The notes beneath the pieces were generated by a model that saw only the letters and a list, made by a program, of their open reading frames with translations, made no database searches and was not told the origin of the DNA. DNA of 44,504 nt from positions 1 to 44,504 of the forward strand of contig JAIHAL010000014.1 in assembly GCA_020054675.1 (NCBI GenBank), read 5' to 3'. Source of the DNA: Oscillospiraceae bacterium (GTDB taxonomy: Bacteria > Bacillota > Clostridia > Oscillospirales > Ruminococcaceae). The position numbers were made by a program, and so were the translations under genes. Shown here in pieces: positions 15,534 through 24,786 of the stretch (within the stretch, counting starts at the first letter, position 1; the number at the start of each line of letters is the position of its first letter).

Positions 15534-16539
15534 GGATGTCGAAGTTACCCCTCTTCAAATGGCGGCAACAGTTATAACCGCCATAGGAGCGGAAAATGCC
15601 GCCCTTGTCTACAAGCACCTCTCAGAAGAGGACGTCGAGAAGCTTACTTACGAGGTTTCAAGGCTCCAATACATGGACATAAACACTGTAAATAGAATTT
15701 TAAGCGATTTTTATGACCTTTGCCTTACTCAAAAGGTTATTACCGAGGGCGGAGTTACTTACGCCAGAAGCGTCCTTGAAAAGGCTTACGGCCCGGAAAT
15801 GGCAAAGGCACTTATGGATAAGGTCGCAAAATCGCTTAAAGTCAAGGCGTTTGACTTTGTCAGAAAATCGGACGCAAAAAATATTCTGGCAATCGTGCAG
15901 AACGAGTACCCGCAGACAATTGCTCTTATACTTTCATACGTAAATCCGGACCAGGCGGCTATGGTGCTTTCGGAGCTTCCAAAGGAAAAGCGGGTGGATG
16001 TTGTTGAAAGAATAGCAAAAATGGACAGCGCAAACCCGGATGTCGTAAAGGCTATTGAGGAAACGCTGGCAAAGAAATTTTCCTCGCTTGTTTCCATGGA
16101 GCTTACCGAGGTCGGCGGCGTAAACTACATCGCCGATGTGCTCAACCATGTGGACAGGGGAACGGAAAAATTCATTTTCGACGAGCTTTCCGTCAGGGAC
16201 CCGGCTCTTGTTACCGAAATACGCCAGAAAATGTTCGTGTTCGAGGACATTATCGGGCTGGATTCCATGGCTATACAGAGATTTATCAGAGAGGTCGAGT
16301 CCAAGGACCTTGCTATTGCAATCAAGGGCTCAAGCGCGGAGGTTACCGCGGTGCTTTATGCAAATATGCCTCAGAGAATGCAGGAGTCAATCCAGCAGGA
16401 TATCGAATACCTGCATAACATAAGAATGAGGGACGTAGAGGAGGCTCAACAGCGCATCGTCGCAATTATCCGCCGTCTTGAAGACGAAGGAGAGCTGGTA
16501 ATCTCAAAGGGCGGAAAGGAAGATGAGATTATTGCTTAA
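15484..16539 (+). CDS. fliG: Motor switch protein FliG
   Basis: A 351-residue C-ring protein. The N-terminal domain (about 20-110) binds FliF, the middle domain (about 115-200) binds FliM and contains the EYPQTIALILSY block, and the C-terminal domain carries the charged torque helix contacting MotA. A 20-residue acidic leader precedes the conserved start TPLQMAATVITAIG. It starts inside the end of fliF (50-base overlap), an arrangement that favours translational coupling and matched amounts of the two ring proteins. Confidence 0.97.
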   Translation: MAETAAAVQAKEAQEDKDVEVTPLQMAATVITAIGAENAALVYKHLSEEDVEKLTYEVSRLQYMDINTVNRILSDFYDLCLTQKVITEGGVTYARSVLEKAYGPEMAKALMDKVAKSLKVKAFDFVRKSDAKNILAIVQNEYPQTIALILSYVNPDQAAMVLSELPKEKRVDVVERIAKMDSANPDVVKAIEETLAKKFSSLVSMELTEVGGVNYIADVLNHVDRGTEKFIFDELSVRDPALVTEIRQKMFVFEDIIGLDSMAIQRFIREVESKDLAIAIKGSSAEVTAVLYANMPQRMQESIQQDIEYLHNIRMRDVEEAQQRIVAIIRRLEDEGELVISKGGKEDEIIA

Positions 16540-17380
16540 GGTGGTAAAATCATCTCAGGTGACTCCTTTGGGCGAGGGCGTCAGCATCGACAACACCGTA
16601 CGCATAAAACCTCCTCCGCCAAGAGAGCTTACTCCCGAAGAAAGGGAGACCGCTCAAAGGGAGGAAAACATAAGGCTTAGAATTGAAACGGAAGTGCAAA
16701 ACATCCGCAGAACCTTGGAGGCTGATTTTGAAAAAAGGCTTATTGAAGAAAGGACTTCTGTTGAGGCACAAAGGGCTGAAATAATCAAAAAGGCCGAGCA
16801 AGAAAGGCTTTTTGCATTGGGCGAGGCTCAAAAAAAAGCGGATGAAATCCTTGAAGACGCCCGCATCCAAGCCGAAGAAATAAAGCGCAAGGCTTATGAA
16901 GAAGGCCGTGCGGACGGCTTTAACGATGGCAGGGAAGAAGCCAAAAACACATGCCAGAAGTATCTGGAAGCCGCCGCGCAGTTCCTTTCCGGAGTAAACG
17001 CAAAAAAAGATGCGTACTTTGTTTCGGTTGAAAATGAGCTTTTGGACACTTGCATTGAAATTGCCAAAAAAATTACCCTTGCGGAGCTTAAAACCGACAA
17101 GGATGCGATTTTCAGGATTTTAAAGCAGGCGGCAAGGAATTTCAGAAACAGCGATTACATAAAAATCTCGCTTTCACAGCTTGATGTGAGCGAGGAAGTC
17201 GTTTCAGACATGGACTTTATAAAATCCGTGGTGGGACATTCCAAGGACATTGAAATTGAGTTGCTCAAAGATGCCGAGGAGGGAACGGTGATTCTTGACA
17301 ACGGCAGCGAGATAATAGACGCCTCCGTTCCGACTCAGCTTGAGCTGCTCAAAGAAATACTTGAAAACGGCAAAAAATAG
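16532..17380 (+). CDS. fliH: Flagellar export regulator FliH
   Basis: A 282-residue peripheral stator of the export ATPase FliI. The N-terminus LKVVKSSQV is followed by a proline patch (PPPPRE), a long charged coiled coil (about 40-130) and the V-ATPase E-subunit-like C-terminal domain. The start is uncertain: ATG 16523 overlaps the Shine-Dalgarno GGAAAGGAAG, so I favour TTG 16532, which lies about 10 bases after it and begins the family N-terminus. Overlaps the end of fliG by 8 bases. Confidence 0.92.
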   Translation: MLKVVKSSQVTPLGEGVSIDNTVRIKPPPPRELTPEERETAQREENIRLRIETEVQNIRRTLEADFEKRLIEERTSVEAQRAEIIKKAEQERLFALGEAQKKADEILEDARIQAEEIKRKAYEEGRADGFNDGREEAKNTCQKYLEAAAQFLSGVNAKKDAYFVSVENELLDTCIEIAKKITLAELKTDKDAIFRILKQAARNFRNSDYIKISLSQLDVSEEVVSDMDFIKSVVGHSKDIEIELLKDAEEGTVILDNGSEIIDASVPTQLELLKEILENGKK

Positions 17381-17398
17381 TGCAAAGGAGGGGCAAAA

Positions 17399-18703
17399 AT
17401 GGATTTTTCGGCGGTTAAATCCGCAGTAAGGGATGCGGAGCTTTACAGGTTCATGGGTAAAATAGAAAAAATCGTCGGAATGACCATTGAGGCCTCCGGC
17501 CCCGTATGCAATGTCGGGGACGTTTGCAGAATTTTTAAAAAAAGTGAAAAAGGGCATATTTACGCTGAAGTCGTGGGATTCAACCACGGAAAGGTACTGC
17601 TTATGCCTTATTCCGATATAGAGGGCATAGGGCCCGGAAGCATTGTTGATACCACAGGCGAAAAGCTTTCCGTAAACTGTTCGGATGAGCTTGTGGGAAG
17701 AATTATAGACGCAATAGGCAGGCCCCTTGACGGCAGAAAGCCGATTCCGCCGGGGGTTAAGTATTCCATTGCCGGACAGCCGGTAAATCCCCTTAACAGG
17801 CCGCCAATTAAAGAAATCATACCTATGGGGGTAAAGGCAATAGACGGGCTGCTCACCATAGGCAGGGGGCAGAGAATGGGCATTTTTGCAGGCTCCGGCG
17901 TTGGAAAATCAACCCTGCTTGGAATGATTGCAAAGGAAGTTAAGGCTGACGTAAACGTGATTGCCCTTGTGGGCGAGCGTGGGCGTGAAGTCAGGGAATT
18001 CATTGACAGGGATTTGGGCCCCAAGGGCATGGAACGCTCTGTTATCGTTGCGGCAACATCCGACCAGCCGGCAATGATGAGGAACAAATGCCCGCTTACC
18101 GCAACGGCAATCGCCGAGTATTTTAAAGACCAAGGGAAAAATGTGCTTCTCATGATGGACAGCCTCACAAGATTTGCCATGGCGCAAAGGGAAATAGGGC
18201 TGAGCATCGGGGAGGCTCCCATAGCAAGGGGATATACCCCATCAATTTACAATATAATGCCAAAACTGCTTGAAAGGGCGGGGAATTTTGAGACGGGTTC
18301 CATTACCGGAATCTACACGGTGCTTGTGGAGGGCGACGATACAAACGAGCCTATTTCGGACACCGTGCGCGGAATTATTGACGGACATATCATACTTTCA
18401 AGAAAAATTGCCGCAAAGAATCATTTCCCCGCCATAGATATATTGGGAAGCATTTCAAGGCTTATGAACGAAATCGCATCCGATGAGCAAAAAGAGCTTG
18501 CTTCAAAGCTCAGAAACATCCTATCGGTTTATGAGGCAAATCAGGACCTTATAGCCATAGGAGCTTATAAAAAAGGCAGCAGCAGGGCCATTGACGAAGC
18601 AATAGAAAAAATAGACAGGATAAATGAGTTCTTAAAGCAAAAAACCGACGAGGCTTTTGAGTATGAGGAAACTTTGGAGCTTATGGCTAAAGCCATAGAA
18701 TAG
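17399..18703 (+). CDS. fliI: Flagellar export ATPase FliI
   Basis: A 434-residue cytoplasmic ATPase related to the F1 beta subunit. It forms a hexamer below the export gate and helps unfold and deliver substrates. Walker A GSGVGKST is at 165-172, the VGERGREVREF block at 191-201 and Walker B LLMMDS at 250-255. Length is typical. CAAAGGAGGGG precedes the ATG. Flanked by its partners fliH and fliJ. Confidence 0.98.
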   Translation: MDFSAVKSAVRDAELYRFMGKIEKIVGMTIEASGPVCNVGDVCRIFKKSEKGHIYAEVVGFNHGKVLLMPYSDIEGIGPGSIVDTTGEKLSVNCSDELVGRIIDAIGRPLDGRKPIPPGVKYSIAGQPVNPLNRPPIKEIIPMGVKAIDGLLTIGRGQRMGIFAGSGVGKSTLLGMIAKEVKADVNVIALVGERGREVREFIDRDLGPKGMERSVIVAATSDQPAMMRNKCPLTATAIAEYFKDQGKNVLLMMDSLTRFAMAQREIGLSIGEAPIARGYTPSIYNIMPKLLERAGNFETGSITGIYTVLVEGDDTNEPISDTVRGIIDGHIILSRKIAAKNHFPAIDILGSISRLMNEIASDEQKELASKLRNILSVYEANQDLIAIGAYKKGSSRAIDEAIEKIDRINEFLKQKTDEAFEYEETLELMAKAIE

Positions 18704-18714
18704 GGGTGGGCTGC

Positions 18715-19158
18715 TTGAAGAAATTTGAATTTACCCTTGGAAAATTGCTTGGTTACAAAGAACAGGTTCTTAAAAAGGAAAAAAACGACCTTGCCGCCCT
18801 CCGTAAACAGCAGCAGCAGGCTATGGAGGAAAGGCAGAGGCTTATTGAAAAGCTGGAGCACTCAAACAGGGAGTTTGCGGAAAAATGCAAAAAAGGCATG
18901 AGCCCGCAGCATATAGTGCTTGAAAAAAGCTACATAAATTCAGTTTGCGAGCAAATCAGGGCGCTGGAAAGAAGCATAGAGCTTTTCGGCGTTAAAATAG
19001 AAAAACAGCTTGTGGTTGTCGTGGAGGCTTCAAAAGAGGTTTCAACGCTTGAAAAGCTGAGGGACAAGCAATTCGAGGACTACCAAAAGGCTGTGCAAAA
19101 ATCAGAGGAGCTTTTTATAAGCGAATTTGTTGCAAACAAGGCTTTTCACAAGGTTTAA
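18715..19158 (+). CDS. fliJ: Flagellar FliJ protein (central stalk of export ATPase)
   Basis: A 147-residue coiled-coil protein. Nearly the whole chain is predicted helix rich in Lys, Glu and Gln (KKEKNDLAALRKQQQQA), as expected for the gamma-subunit-like stalk in the FliI hexamer. The family start KFEFTLGKLLGYKEQV is clear. I chose the TTG at 18715, since AGGGGTGG lies 6-8 bases before it; the GTG at 18706 would fall inside that site. Confidence 0.92.
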   Translation: MKKFEFTLGKLLGYKEQVLKKEKNDLAALRKQQQQAMEERQRLIEKLEHSNREFAEKCKKGMSPQHIVLEKSYINSVCEQIRALERSIELFGVKIEKQLVVVVEASKEVSTLEKLRDKQFEDYQKAVQKSEELFISEFVANKAFHKV

Positions 19159-19208
19159 GCGGATTTTCCGTTTAAATAATATTTTAAAGCAAAGGAGATG
19201 AAAAGGAT

Positions 19209-20774
19209 ATGAATTTGGATGCGGCGGTGTCCATGCTTGGAACGGCACTCACGCGTACGGATGCGCCAAAGGCATCAAAAAGCACGGGCGGCGGGGATTT
19301 TTTAAGCCTTGTGCTTGGGGTTTCATCAGTTAAGGGCGCAAATCCTGCGGCGGCTTCCGTTTCGACAAACGCCGGATTATCCGAAGCCGAAACGAGTCAG
19401 GTCTTGCAGGCCACGGCACAGATTGCCGGGGAAATTTTAAGCGGAAAAAGCACTGATATTGCCGGAGCTCTTGACGGATTTTCAGACGGGCAGAAGCAGG
19501 CGGTTTTAATGCTTCTGGAAGGACTTTTATCGCAAATTGTTTCCGGCGGAGAAAATGCTGACACAGGGAGTTCTTCACAAGCCGCGGGGCAGGGAGTTTT
19601 TAATTCCGTATTTTCTCAAATTTTTGCGGATGATGAAAACTTATCGTCTGAAAAATCGGCGGATGTGCTTGCCGTAAACTTGACAAGTGAAGATGACAGC
19701 AAAACATCGAAAGACATTTTAGAAGCACTTGCTCTTATGCTGGCGCAAATTTTTGCAGGCACAAGCGAAACCTCAACAGCTTCTGCAAATGAAAATCCGC
19801 AAAGCGGCACTGAAAATGCGGTCTTGAAAATCGGAGAAGTCGAAATTCCGCTTGCGCTCCCCCAAAGCCAGTGCAAAGAGCTTTTGCAGGGGGCGATAGA
19901 GGAAATCAAGGCCGAAATTTATCCGCAAATTGACGCAAAAGGGCAAGCTGCAAATGTTCAAAATGCATCGGAAACGGCTTTGTCAGGAGATGCAAAAGTT
20001 TCCTCAGGAGCGCAGGCAGTTTTTTCAACAGGAGCGCAGGGGGATGTGATTAAAAGCGACTCGAAAGTTGCCTTTTATACCCAAAATGTGCTTTATTCCG
20101 AAAAGAGCGAAAATCAACCGGTAAGTGCGGGCGAGGACAGCTCATCATTAAAGCTTATTTCCGAGGGGAACACTGCAAAGACGGTTGCGGCGCAAAAAAT
20201 CACCGACAAAAAAGACGAGCTTGAGGAAATCGGAATAAAATCCGAGGCGGCAAAGTTTGCAGTGCCTTTGGAAAAGTCCGATATCCAGACAGAAGAAGCC
20301 ATAAAGCCGGAGGACATTAAAAATTTTGACGCAAATCAGATTGTCGAAAAGGCAAAGGCTCAAATCACGACATTAAAGAGCGGCGAAAAAGCTGAAATGA
20401 CAATGACGCTAAATCCCGAAAGCCTTGGCGAAATAACCTTAAAGCTGCAAAATGACGGCGGAAAGGTAAGCGTGCTTATAGCGGCGCACAGCGAGGCTAC
20501 CCAAAAACTCTTGCAGGAAAGGCTCCCTGACCTTGTTTCAAGCTTAAAGGCTGTAAATTCCGGTGTTGAGGACGTAAAAGTGGTAAACACGCAAGAAGCT
20601 CAATATGCAGGGCTTGGATTTGGAAATTCCGGATTTGGCGGGACATTTGGCGAGAACAGGCCTCAAAGAAATGAGCAAGCATATTACGGTTCGGTGACGG
20701 CGGCGGATACTTCTTTGGAAGAAAAAGATGAAACTGAATTCAGAGGGGGGAGCAGGCTATGGCAGACAGCGTAA
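19209..20774 (+). CDS. fliK: Hook-length control protein FliK
   Basis: A 521-residue secreted molecular ruler that stops hook growth and switches export to filament proteins. The N-terminal three quarters are low-complexity, rich in Ala, Ser, Glu and Gln, as in the family. The C-terminal globular domain (about 385-480) has the conserved LNPESLGEITLKL and SEATQKLLQERLPDL. AAAGGAGATG precedes the ATG. The end overlaps flgD by 16 bases. Confidence 0.93.
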   Translation: MNLDAAVSMLGTALTRTDAPKASKSTGGGDFLSLVLGVSSVKGANPAAASVSTNAGLSEAETSQVLQATAQIAGEILSGKSTDIAGALDGFSDGQKQAVLMLLEGLLSQIVSGGENADTGSSSQAAGQGVFNSVFSQIFADDENLSSEKSADVLAVNLTSEDDSKTSKDILEALALMLAQIFAGTSETSTASANENPQSGTENAVLKIGEVEIPLALPQSQCKELLQGAIEEIKAEIYPQIDAKGQAANVQNASETALSGDAKVSSGAQAVFSTGAQGDVIKSDSKVAFYTQNVLYSEKSENQPVSAGEDSSSLKLISEGNTAKTVAAQKITDKKDELEEIGIKSEAAKFAVPLEKSDIQTEEAIKPEDIKNFDANQIVEKAKAQITTLKSGEKAEMTMTLNPESLGEITLKLQNDGGKVSVLIAAHSEATQKLLQERLPDLVSSLKAVNSGVEDVKVVNTQEAQYAGLGFGNSGFGGTFGENRPQRNEQAYYGSVTAADTSLEEKDETEFRGGSRLWQTA

Positions 20775-21658
20775 CAAATATTCAAAGCACTTATGAAAAA
20801 TACAAATCTTATTTTGCAACCAAAGCCTCTGAATCGCTTGACCAGAAAGATTTTCTCAAGCTTATGGTTGAGCAGCTTAAAAATCAGGATTTCAGCAATC
20901 CTACCGACAGCACGCAGTTCATAGCCCAGATGGCGCAGTTCAGCGCGCTTAATTCCCAGATGGAGGCAACTTATTATACCCAGGCTGCTTATGCGGCAAC
21001 TCTTGTCGGAAAAACCGTGGCGGTGGGATATACAAACTCATCCGGGCAGTATGCAACCGATACGGGAGTGGTTTCCTCGCTTAAATTCAACGGCAACAGC
21101 TTTGAATTTGTGGTTAACGGCAAGACTTATGAGCCTAAAAACATTATGCAGGTTCTTGCGGCTTCAAGTTCTGACAATTCCTCGTCAAGCAGCGGAAAGG
21201 TTTCGGCAACAAAGCAGATAAATCTTTCAACGGTTGATGGGATTGCATCATTTACCAAAACGCCAAGCGTGACTATAGGATTCCTTGATGGACAGCAGAA
21301 TACTCCGGTAACCCTTGCAATCGAAAGCGGCGACAAGGATGCGGTAAAAAGCTATACCGTCGGCGAAAATGCAACTTTGCTTGCAATCCAGCTTAAAGAT
21401 TTGGATTCCATCACATCCACAAGCGAGCTTGCAAGCAGGATAAATGCGGCAATATCAAATGAAATCGCAAGCCCGTCCAATCCCGACAGCCCGATTATGA
21501 CAAGCAAGAACTTTACAGCCGGAAAAATCAGCATTAAGGTTGACATGACGGATGTTGAAAGAAGCGACGGATTCAATCTTACCGAGGACGACCTTGCTGA
21601 CATAAATGAAGCGGCAGTAAGAACACTTCTTTCGTATTCATCAATAAAGCTTTCTTAA
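20759..21658 (+). CDS. flgD: Hook-capping scaffold protein FlgD with unusual C-terminal domain
   Basis: A 299-residue hook cap. The N-terminal region is classical: LDQKDFLKLMVEQLKNQD and FIAQMAQFSALNSQ (about 28-67). A beta-rich segment follows (about 78-135), then a serine linker (137-147). Residues about 151-299 form an extra domain longer than the usual end of FlgD (family about 220 residues). It resembles residues about 180-315 of FlgE encoded just downstream: both have an S/T-x-x-(D/E)L-x-x-(R/K)IN helix, the strand F-x-x-GKI(S/T)I and an (L)(T/N)E-x-x-LA helix. The N-terminus suffices to call flgD. Confidence 0.93.
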   Translation: MADSVTNIQSTYEKYKSYFATKASESLDQKDFLKLMVEQLKNQDFSNPTDSTQFIAQMAQFSALNSQMEATYYTQAAYAATLVGKTVAVGYTNSSGQYATDTGVVSSLKFNGNSFEFVVNGKTYEPKNIMQVLAASSSDNSSSSSGKVSATKQINLSTVDGIASFTKTPSVTIGFLDGQQNTPVTLAIESGDKDAVKSYTVGENATLLAIQLKDLDSITSTSELASRINAAISNEIASPSNPDSPIMTSKNFTAGKISIKVDMTDVERSDGFNLTEDDLADINEAAVRTLLSYSSIKLS

Positions 21659-21685
21659 AACTTAATAAAAAAGCGGTGAACAGGG

Positions 21686-22102
21686 ATGTTAATCAGCGAA
21701 TATCTTCAGCTAAGAAACCTTTCGGTGCAAATGCCGAGAGGAAACTCATCCGACAGCACGGACAGACAGAGCACAAATGCCGCACAAAACAGCCCTTTTG
21801 CCAAAACCTTAAAAGAACAGCTTGAAAAGCAGACAGTTTTAAACTCAAAGGTTGAATTTTCAAAGCACGCCCTTGACAGGGTTGCAGAGAGAAACATTGA
21901 TTTGACCGAAAACAACACCTTGGAAAGGCTTGACAAGGCTGTGGAGGCGGCACAGCAAAAAGGGGCAAATGATGCCTTGGTGCTTATTGATTCAACGGCA
22001 TTTCTTGTATCTGTAAAAAACAACAAGGTGATAACTACGGTCTCTGCGGATGATTTGCAGGGAAATGTATTCACAAATATTGATTCGGCCGTCATAGGTT
22101 AA
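21686..22102 (+). CDS. Flagellar operon protein, TIGR02530 family
   Basis: A 138-residue protein of the TIGR02530 family, found between flgD and flgE in many Firmicutes and spirochaetes. The N-terminal 55 residues are variable; the conserved core is VEFSKHALDRVAERNIDLT followed by LERLDKAVEAAQQKG and a strand-rich end (DSTAFLVSVKNNKVITTVSA). Its role in hook building is not established here. Ribosome site GCGGTGAACAGGG precedes the ATG at 21686. Confidence 0.88.
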   Translation: MLISEYLQLRNLSVQMPRGNSSDSTDRQSTNAAQNSPFAKTLKEQLEKQTVLNSKVEFSKHALDRVAERNIDLTENNTLERLDKAVEAAQQKGANDALVLIDSTAFLVSVKNNKVITTVSADDLQGNVFTNIDSAVIG

Positions 22103-22155
22103 AGTCGGACCCATGCAGGAGACTTTGTTCCGCCCCGACCGACTGACGGGCGGAA
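22101..22155 (+). other. Two tandem stem-loops between TIGR02530 gene and flgE
   Basis: AAAGTC (22101-22106) pairs with GACTTT (22121-22126). Next, TTCCGCCC (22128-22135) pairs with GGGCGGAA (22148-22155) over a 12-base loop. No T-run follows, so this is not a normal terminator. The second stem is GC-rich compared with its surroundings and lies 35 bases before the flgE start. Confidence 0.6.
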
Positions 22156-22189
22156 ATGACGGTATAAAATTAGAAGGAGTGCAGAAAAT

Positions 22190-23518
22190 ATGCTTAGGTC
22201 TCTTTATTCGGGAGTTTCAGGTCTTACTTCGCACCAGACAAAAATGGACGTAATAGGCAACAACATAGCAAACGTAAACACTTACGGCTTTAAAGGCAGC
22301 ACGGTTGCTTTTTCGGATATTTACTATCAAACAACAAAGGCGGCAACAGCTGGTAGTGATACTCAGGGTGGTGTTAACCCATCCCAGATAGGTTACGGAA
22401 CACAGGTTGCGGCGATAAGCAAAAACATGTCGCGTTCATCCTTCCAGTCAACATCAAGCGCGCTTGATGTTGCTATTGCCGGAGACGGATTTTTGCAGGT
22501 TCAGGACAAGGCAGGAAACATCTATTACACAAGAGCGGGAAAGCTTACCGTTGACAGCGAGGGAAATCTTGTTGACTCAAACGGAAAGTTTATTTTGGGT
22601 ACGCTTAATGCAAATCCCAAAAATGCATCGGGATTGTCTACGGAGGCAGGTTCTAACAAAATTGCAATAAATGTACCCGCTATTCATACGGCGTCTTTTA
22701 ATGCGGCAGTTACAAGCACAACGGTTAATTCTCAAGCAATAGATAATGTAAAATATAAAGTTGAGTTTAAAAACGGCGACGTTCTTAGCGATTTTAATTT
22801 AGACATTAATTCAGGCACGGCAGACGGCATTGCCATCACTGCAGGACCGCCGGCAACATATACGGTAACTATTTCATCTGCAAATATGGCAAATATTAAA
22901 ACGGTTGAGGATTTGCAGACAAAAATAAACACTTTGCTTGATGCTGCCATAAAAGCAGATTCGCCGGCCGGTATGAAAGATTTTTCCAATGGAAAGATAA
23001 CTATTTCACTTGATACTTCAGCAGCGACAATTGCCGGAAATCCGGGAACATTAAATGAAGCCCAGCTTGCAGCAGTTCAGGCTCAAGCAGTAACTGACAT
23101 CCTTGGTGCAACAATAAACTATACGGCTGCTACAAATATTACAACTGTTCCCCAATCATTCTCCAATCTCACCAGCTTTACCATAAGCGAAAACGGAACG
23201 CTTATAGGCATACATCCGGTGCATGGAACGCTTACGTTCGGAAGAATCGACCTTGCAACCTTTGACAACACAAACGGTCTTGAAGAAGTGGGAAATACAT
23301 ACTTTGCGGCAACGGCAAACTCCGGCAAGGCAAAGGTGGCCGTTCCGGGATTTTCAGGCTCCGGTTCGCTTGTAGGCTCCGCGCTTGAAATGTCAAACGT
23401 GAACCTTGCACAAGAATTTACCGACATGATTACCGCACAAAGAGGATTCCAGGCAAACGCAAGAATTATTACCACATCCGACTCAATGCTTGAAGAACTT
23501 GTAAACCTTAAGAGATAA
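22190..23518 (+). CDS. flgE: Flagellar hook protein FlgE
   Basis: A 442-residue hook subunit, exported and polymerised under the FlgD cap. N-terminal D0 signature LYSGVSGLTSHQTKMDVIGNN; the C-terminal D0 helix ends EFTDMITAQRGFQANARII. The middle domain (about 180-315) is variable and similar in layout to the FlgD C-terminal domain next door. The nucleotide sequence there (about 22727-23134) looks more AT-rich and less regular in codon use than its surroundings. Ribosome site AGAAGGAG precedes the ATG. Stem-loops lie on both sides of the gene. Confidence 0.96.
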   Translation: MLRSLYSGVSGLTSHQTKMDVIGNNIANVNTYGFKGSTVAFSDIYYQTTKAATAGSDTQGGVNPSQIGYGTQVAAISKNMSRSSFQSTSSALDVAIAGDGFLQVQDKAGNIYYTRAGKLTVDSEGNLVDSNGKFILGTLNANPKNASGLSTEAGSNKIAINVPAIHTASFNAAVTSTTVNSQAIDNVKYKVEFKNGDVLSDFNLDINSGTADGIAITAGPPATYTVTISSANMANIKTVEDLQTKINTLLDAAIKADSPAGMKDFSNGKITISLDTSAATIAGNPGTLNEAQLAAVQAQAVTDILGATINYTAATNITTVPQSFSNLTSFTISENGTLIGIHPVHGTLTFGRIDLATFDNTNGLEEVGNTYFAATANSGKAKVAVPGFSGSGSLVGSALEMSNVNLAQEFTDMITAQRGFQANARIITTSDSMLEELVNLKR

Positions 23519-23526
23519 TGATTTTT

Positions 23527-23564
23527 CGCCGCGGGGCGGGATTGCCCGCCCCATCACAGCGGCG
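23527..23564 (+). other. GC-rich nested stem-loop after flgE
   Basis: GGGGCGGG (23533-23540) pairs perfectly with CCCGCCCC (23545-23552) over a 4-base loop. An outer stem CGCCGC (23527-23532) pairs with GCGGCG (23559-23564). No U-run follows. It fills most of the 64-base gap between flgE and flbD. It could end some transcripts, block 3' exonucleases or mark an RNA processing site. Confidence 0.7.
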
Positions 23565-23582
23565 CGCCGAAAGGGAAAAGTT

Positions 23583-23774
23583 ATGATAAAGCTTACGCGA
23601 TTTGACGGCAGCGAAATAATCGTAAACGAGGATTTTATTGAAATGGTTGAACAGGCCCCGGATACGGTTGTAAGTTTCCAAAACGGGCACAGAATTATGG
23701 TCAAAGAAAACGTAAACGAAATTTTAGACAAATGCAGGGAATATCAAAGAATTAAATTTAATGGCAGAAAATAA
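23583..23774 (+). CDS. flbD: Flagellar protein FlbD
   Basis: A 63-residue protein of the FlbD (SwrD) family, which in Bacillus supports motor torque by raising stator function. The family pattern MIKLTRFDGSEIIVNEDFIE and the central VVSFQNGHRIMVKE are visible. Ribosome site AAAGGGAAAAG precedes the ATG. It lies between flgE and motA, the usual place. Confidence 0.92.
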   Translation: MIKLTRFDGSEIIVNEDFIEMVEQAPDTVVSFQNGHRIMVKENVNEILDKCREYQRIKFNGRK

Positions 23775-23845
23775 TTTCATTTTAACATATATTTTTTGAC
23801 AAAAGCAAAGAAAAAAAGACAAAAACCTTCCGGGGGTAGAACATT

Positions 23846-24682
23846 ATGAAATCAAAACTTAATATTTCGGGGATTATAGGACTTTTGCTGGCACTTCTTC
23901 TTGTAATTTTTGTAGGCATAGCTCTTGACAAAAACAACAATATTAATTTGAGCCAGCTTATTTCTTTCTGGAACCTGCCCAGTGTTGCCATTACGGTGGG
24001 AGGTACGATAGGCGGGCTTATCTTCATGTTTCCGGTAAGCGTGCTTAAAAATGTGCCGAAAATGCTGGGAATGGTTTTTAAGCCAAAACAGTACGACCCT
24101 AAAAAATACATAGAAGACATGGTTGAATATTGCAAAATAGCAAGAATGAAAGGCATACTTCAGCTTGAAGAAAGCGCAAACCAGTGCGAGGACCCTTTTA
24201 TGAAGTCCGCGCTGATGCTTATAGTTGACGCGAACGACAGCGAAAAAGTAAAATCCATGCTTGACGATGCAATAGACTTTATGTGCGAAAGGCATGAATC
24301 CAACATGCTTATATGGCTTAAAGGTTCCGCATCGGCTCCGGCTTTCGGTATGATAGGTACGCTGGTAGGACTTATAAACATGCTTGCCGCACTTAATCCG
24401 AATGACCCTGACAGTGCTTCAAATCTTGGCTCGGGAATGTCCGTTGCTCTTGTCACAACCTTTTACGGATGCATAATGACAAACATATTCTTTAACCCGA
24501 TTGCAAACCAGCTTAAATATCTGCACAACAGGGAAGTACTTTGCATGCAGATTGTAGAGGAAGGCGCGCTTGCTATAATTGCAGGGGCTAATCCGAGATA
24601 TGTCCAGGAAAGGCTTGAAATGATGCTCGCAAGAAGCGAAGTTCAGGGAAAAGGCAAAGGCAAGAAAAATGAGAGCAAATAA
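23846..24682 (+). CDS. motA: Flagellar motor stator protein MotA
   Basis: A 278-residue inner-membrane protein with four membrane segments (about 7-26, 36-56, 160-180 and 192-215). With MotB it forms the ion channel that drives rotation. The cytoplasmic loop includes the family block EDPFMKSALMLIVD, and the later ASAPAFGMIGTLVGL surrounds segment 3. The last residues are lysine-rich (QGKGKGKKNESK). The ATG has only a weak ribosome site (CGGGGGTAG). Confidence 0.95.
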   Translation: MKSKLNISGIIGLLLALLLVIFVGIALDKNNNINLSQLISFWNLPSVAITVGGTIGGLIFMFPVSVLKNVPKMLGMVFKPKQYDPKKYIEDMVEYCKIARMKGILQLEESANQCEDPFMKSALMLIVDANDSEKVKSMLDDAIDFMCERHESNMLIWLKGSASAPAFGMIGTLVGLINMLAALNPNDPDSASNLGSGMSVALVTTFYGCIMTNIFFNPIANQLKYLHNREVLCMQIVEEGALAIIAGANPRYVQERLEMMLARSEVQGKGKGKKNESK

Positions 24683-24786
24683 GGAAATAAAAGGCGGACA
24701 TATTTTTCAATTTATAGTAGCGCAAATGATAAAAATATGATAAAATATAAGAAAATAGACAGCTTTTTTGCGGAGGTGGCGGACAT

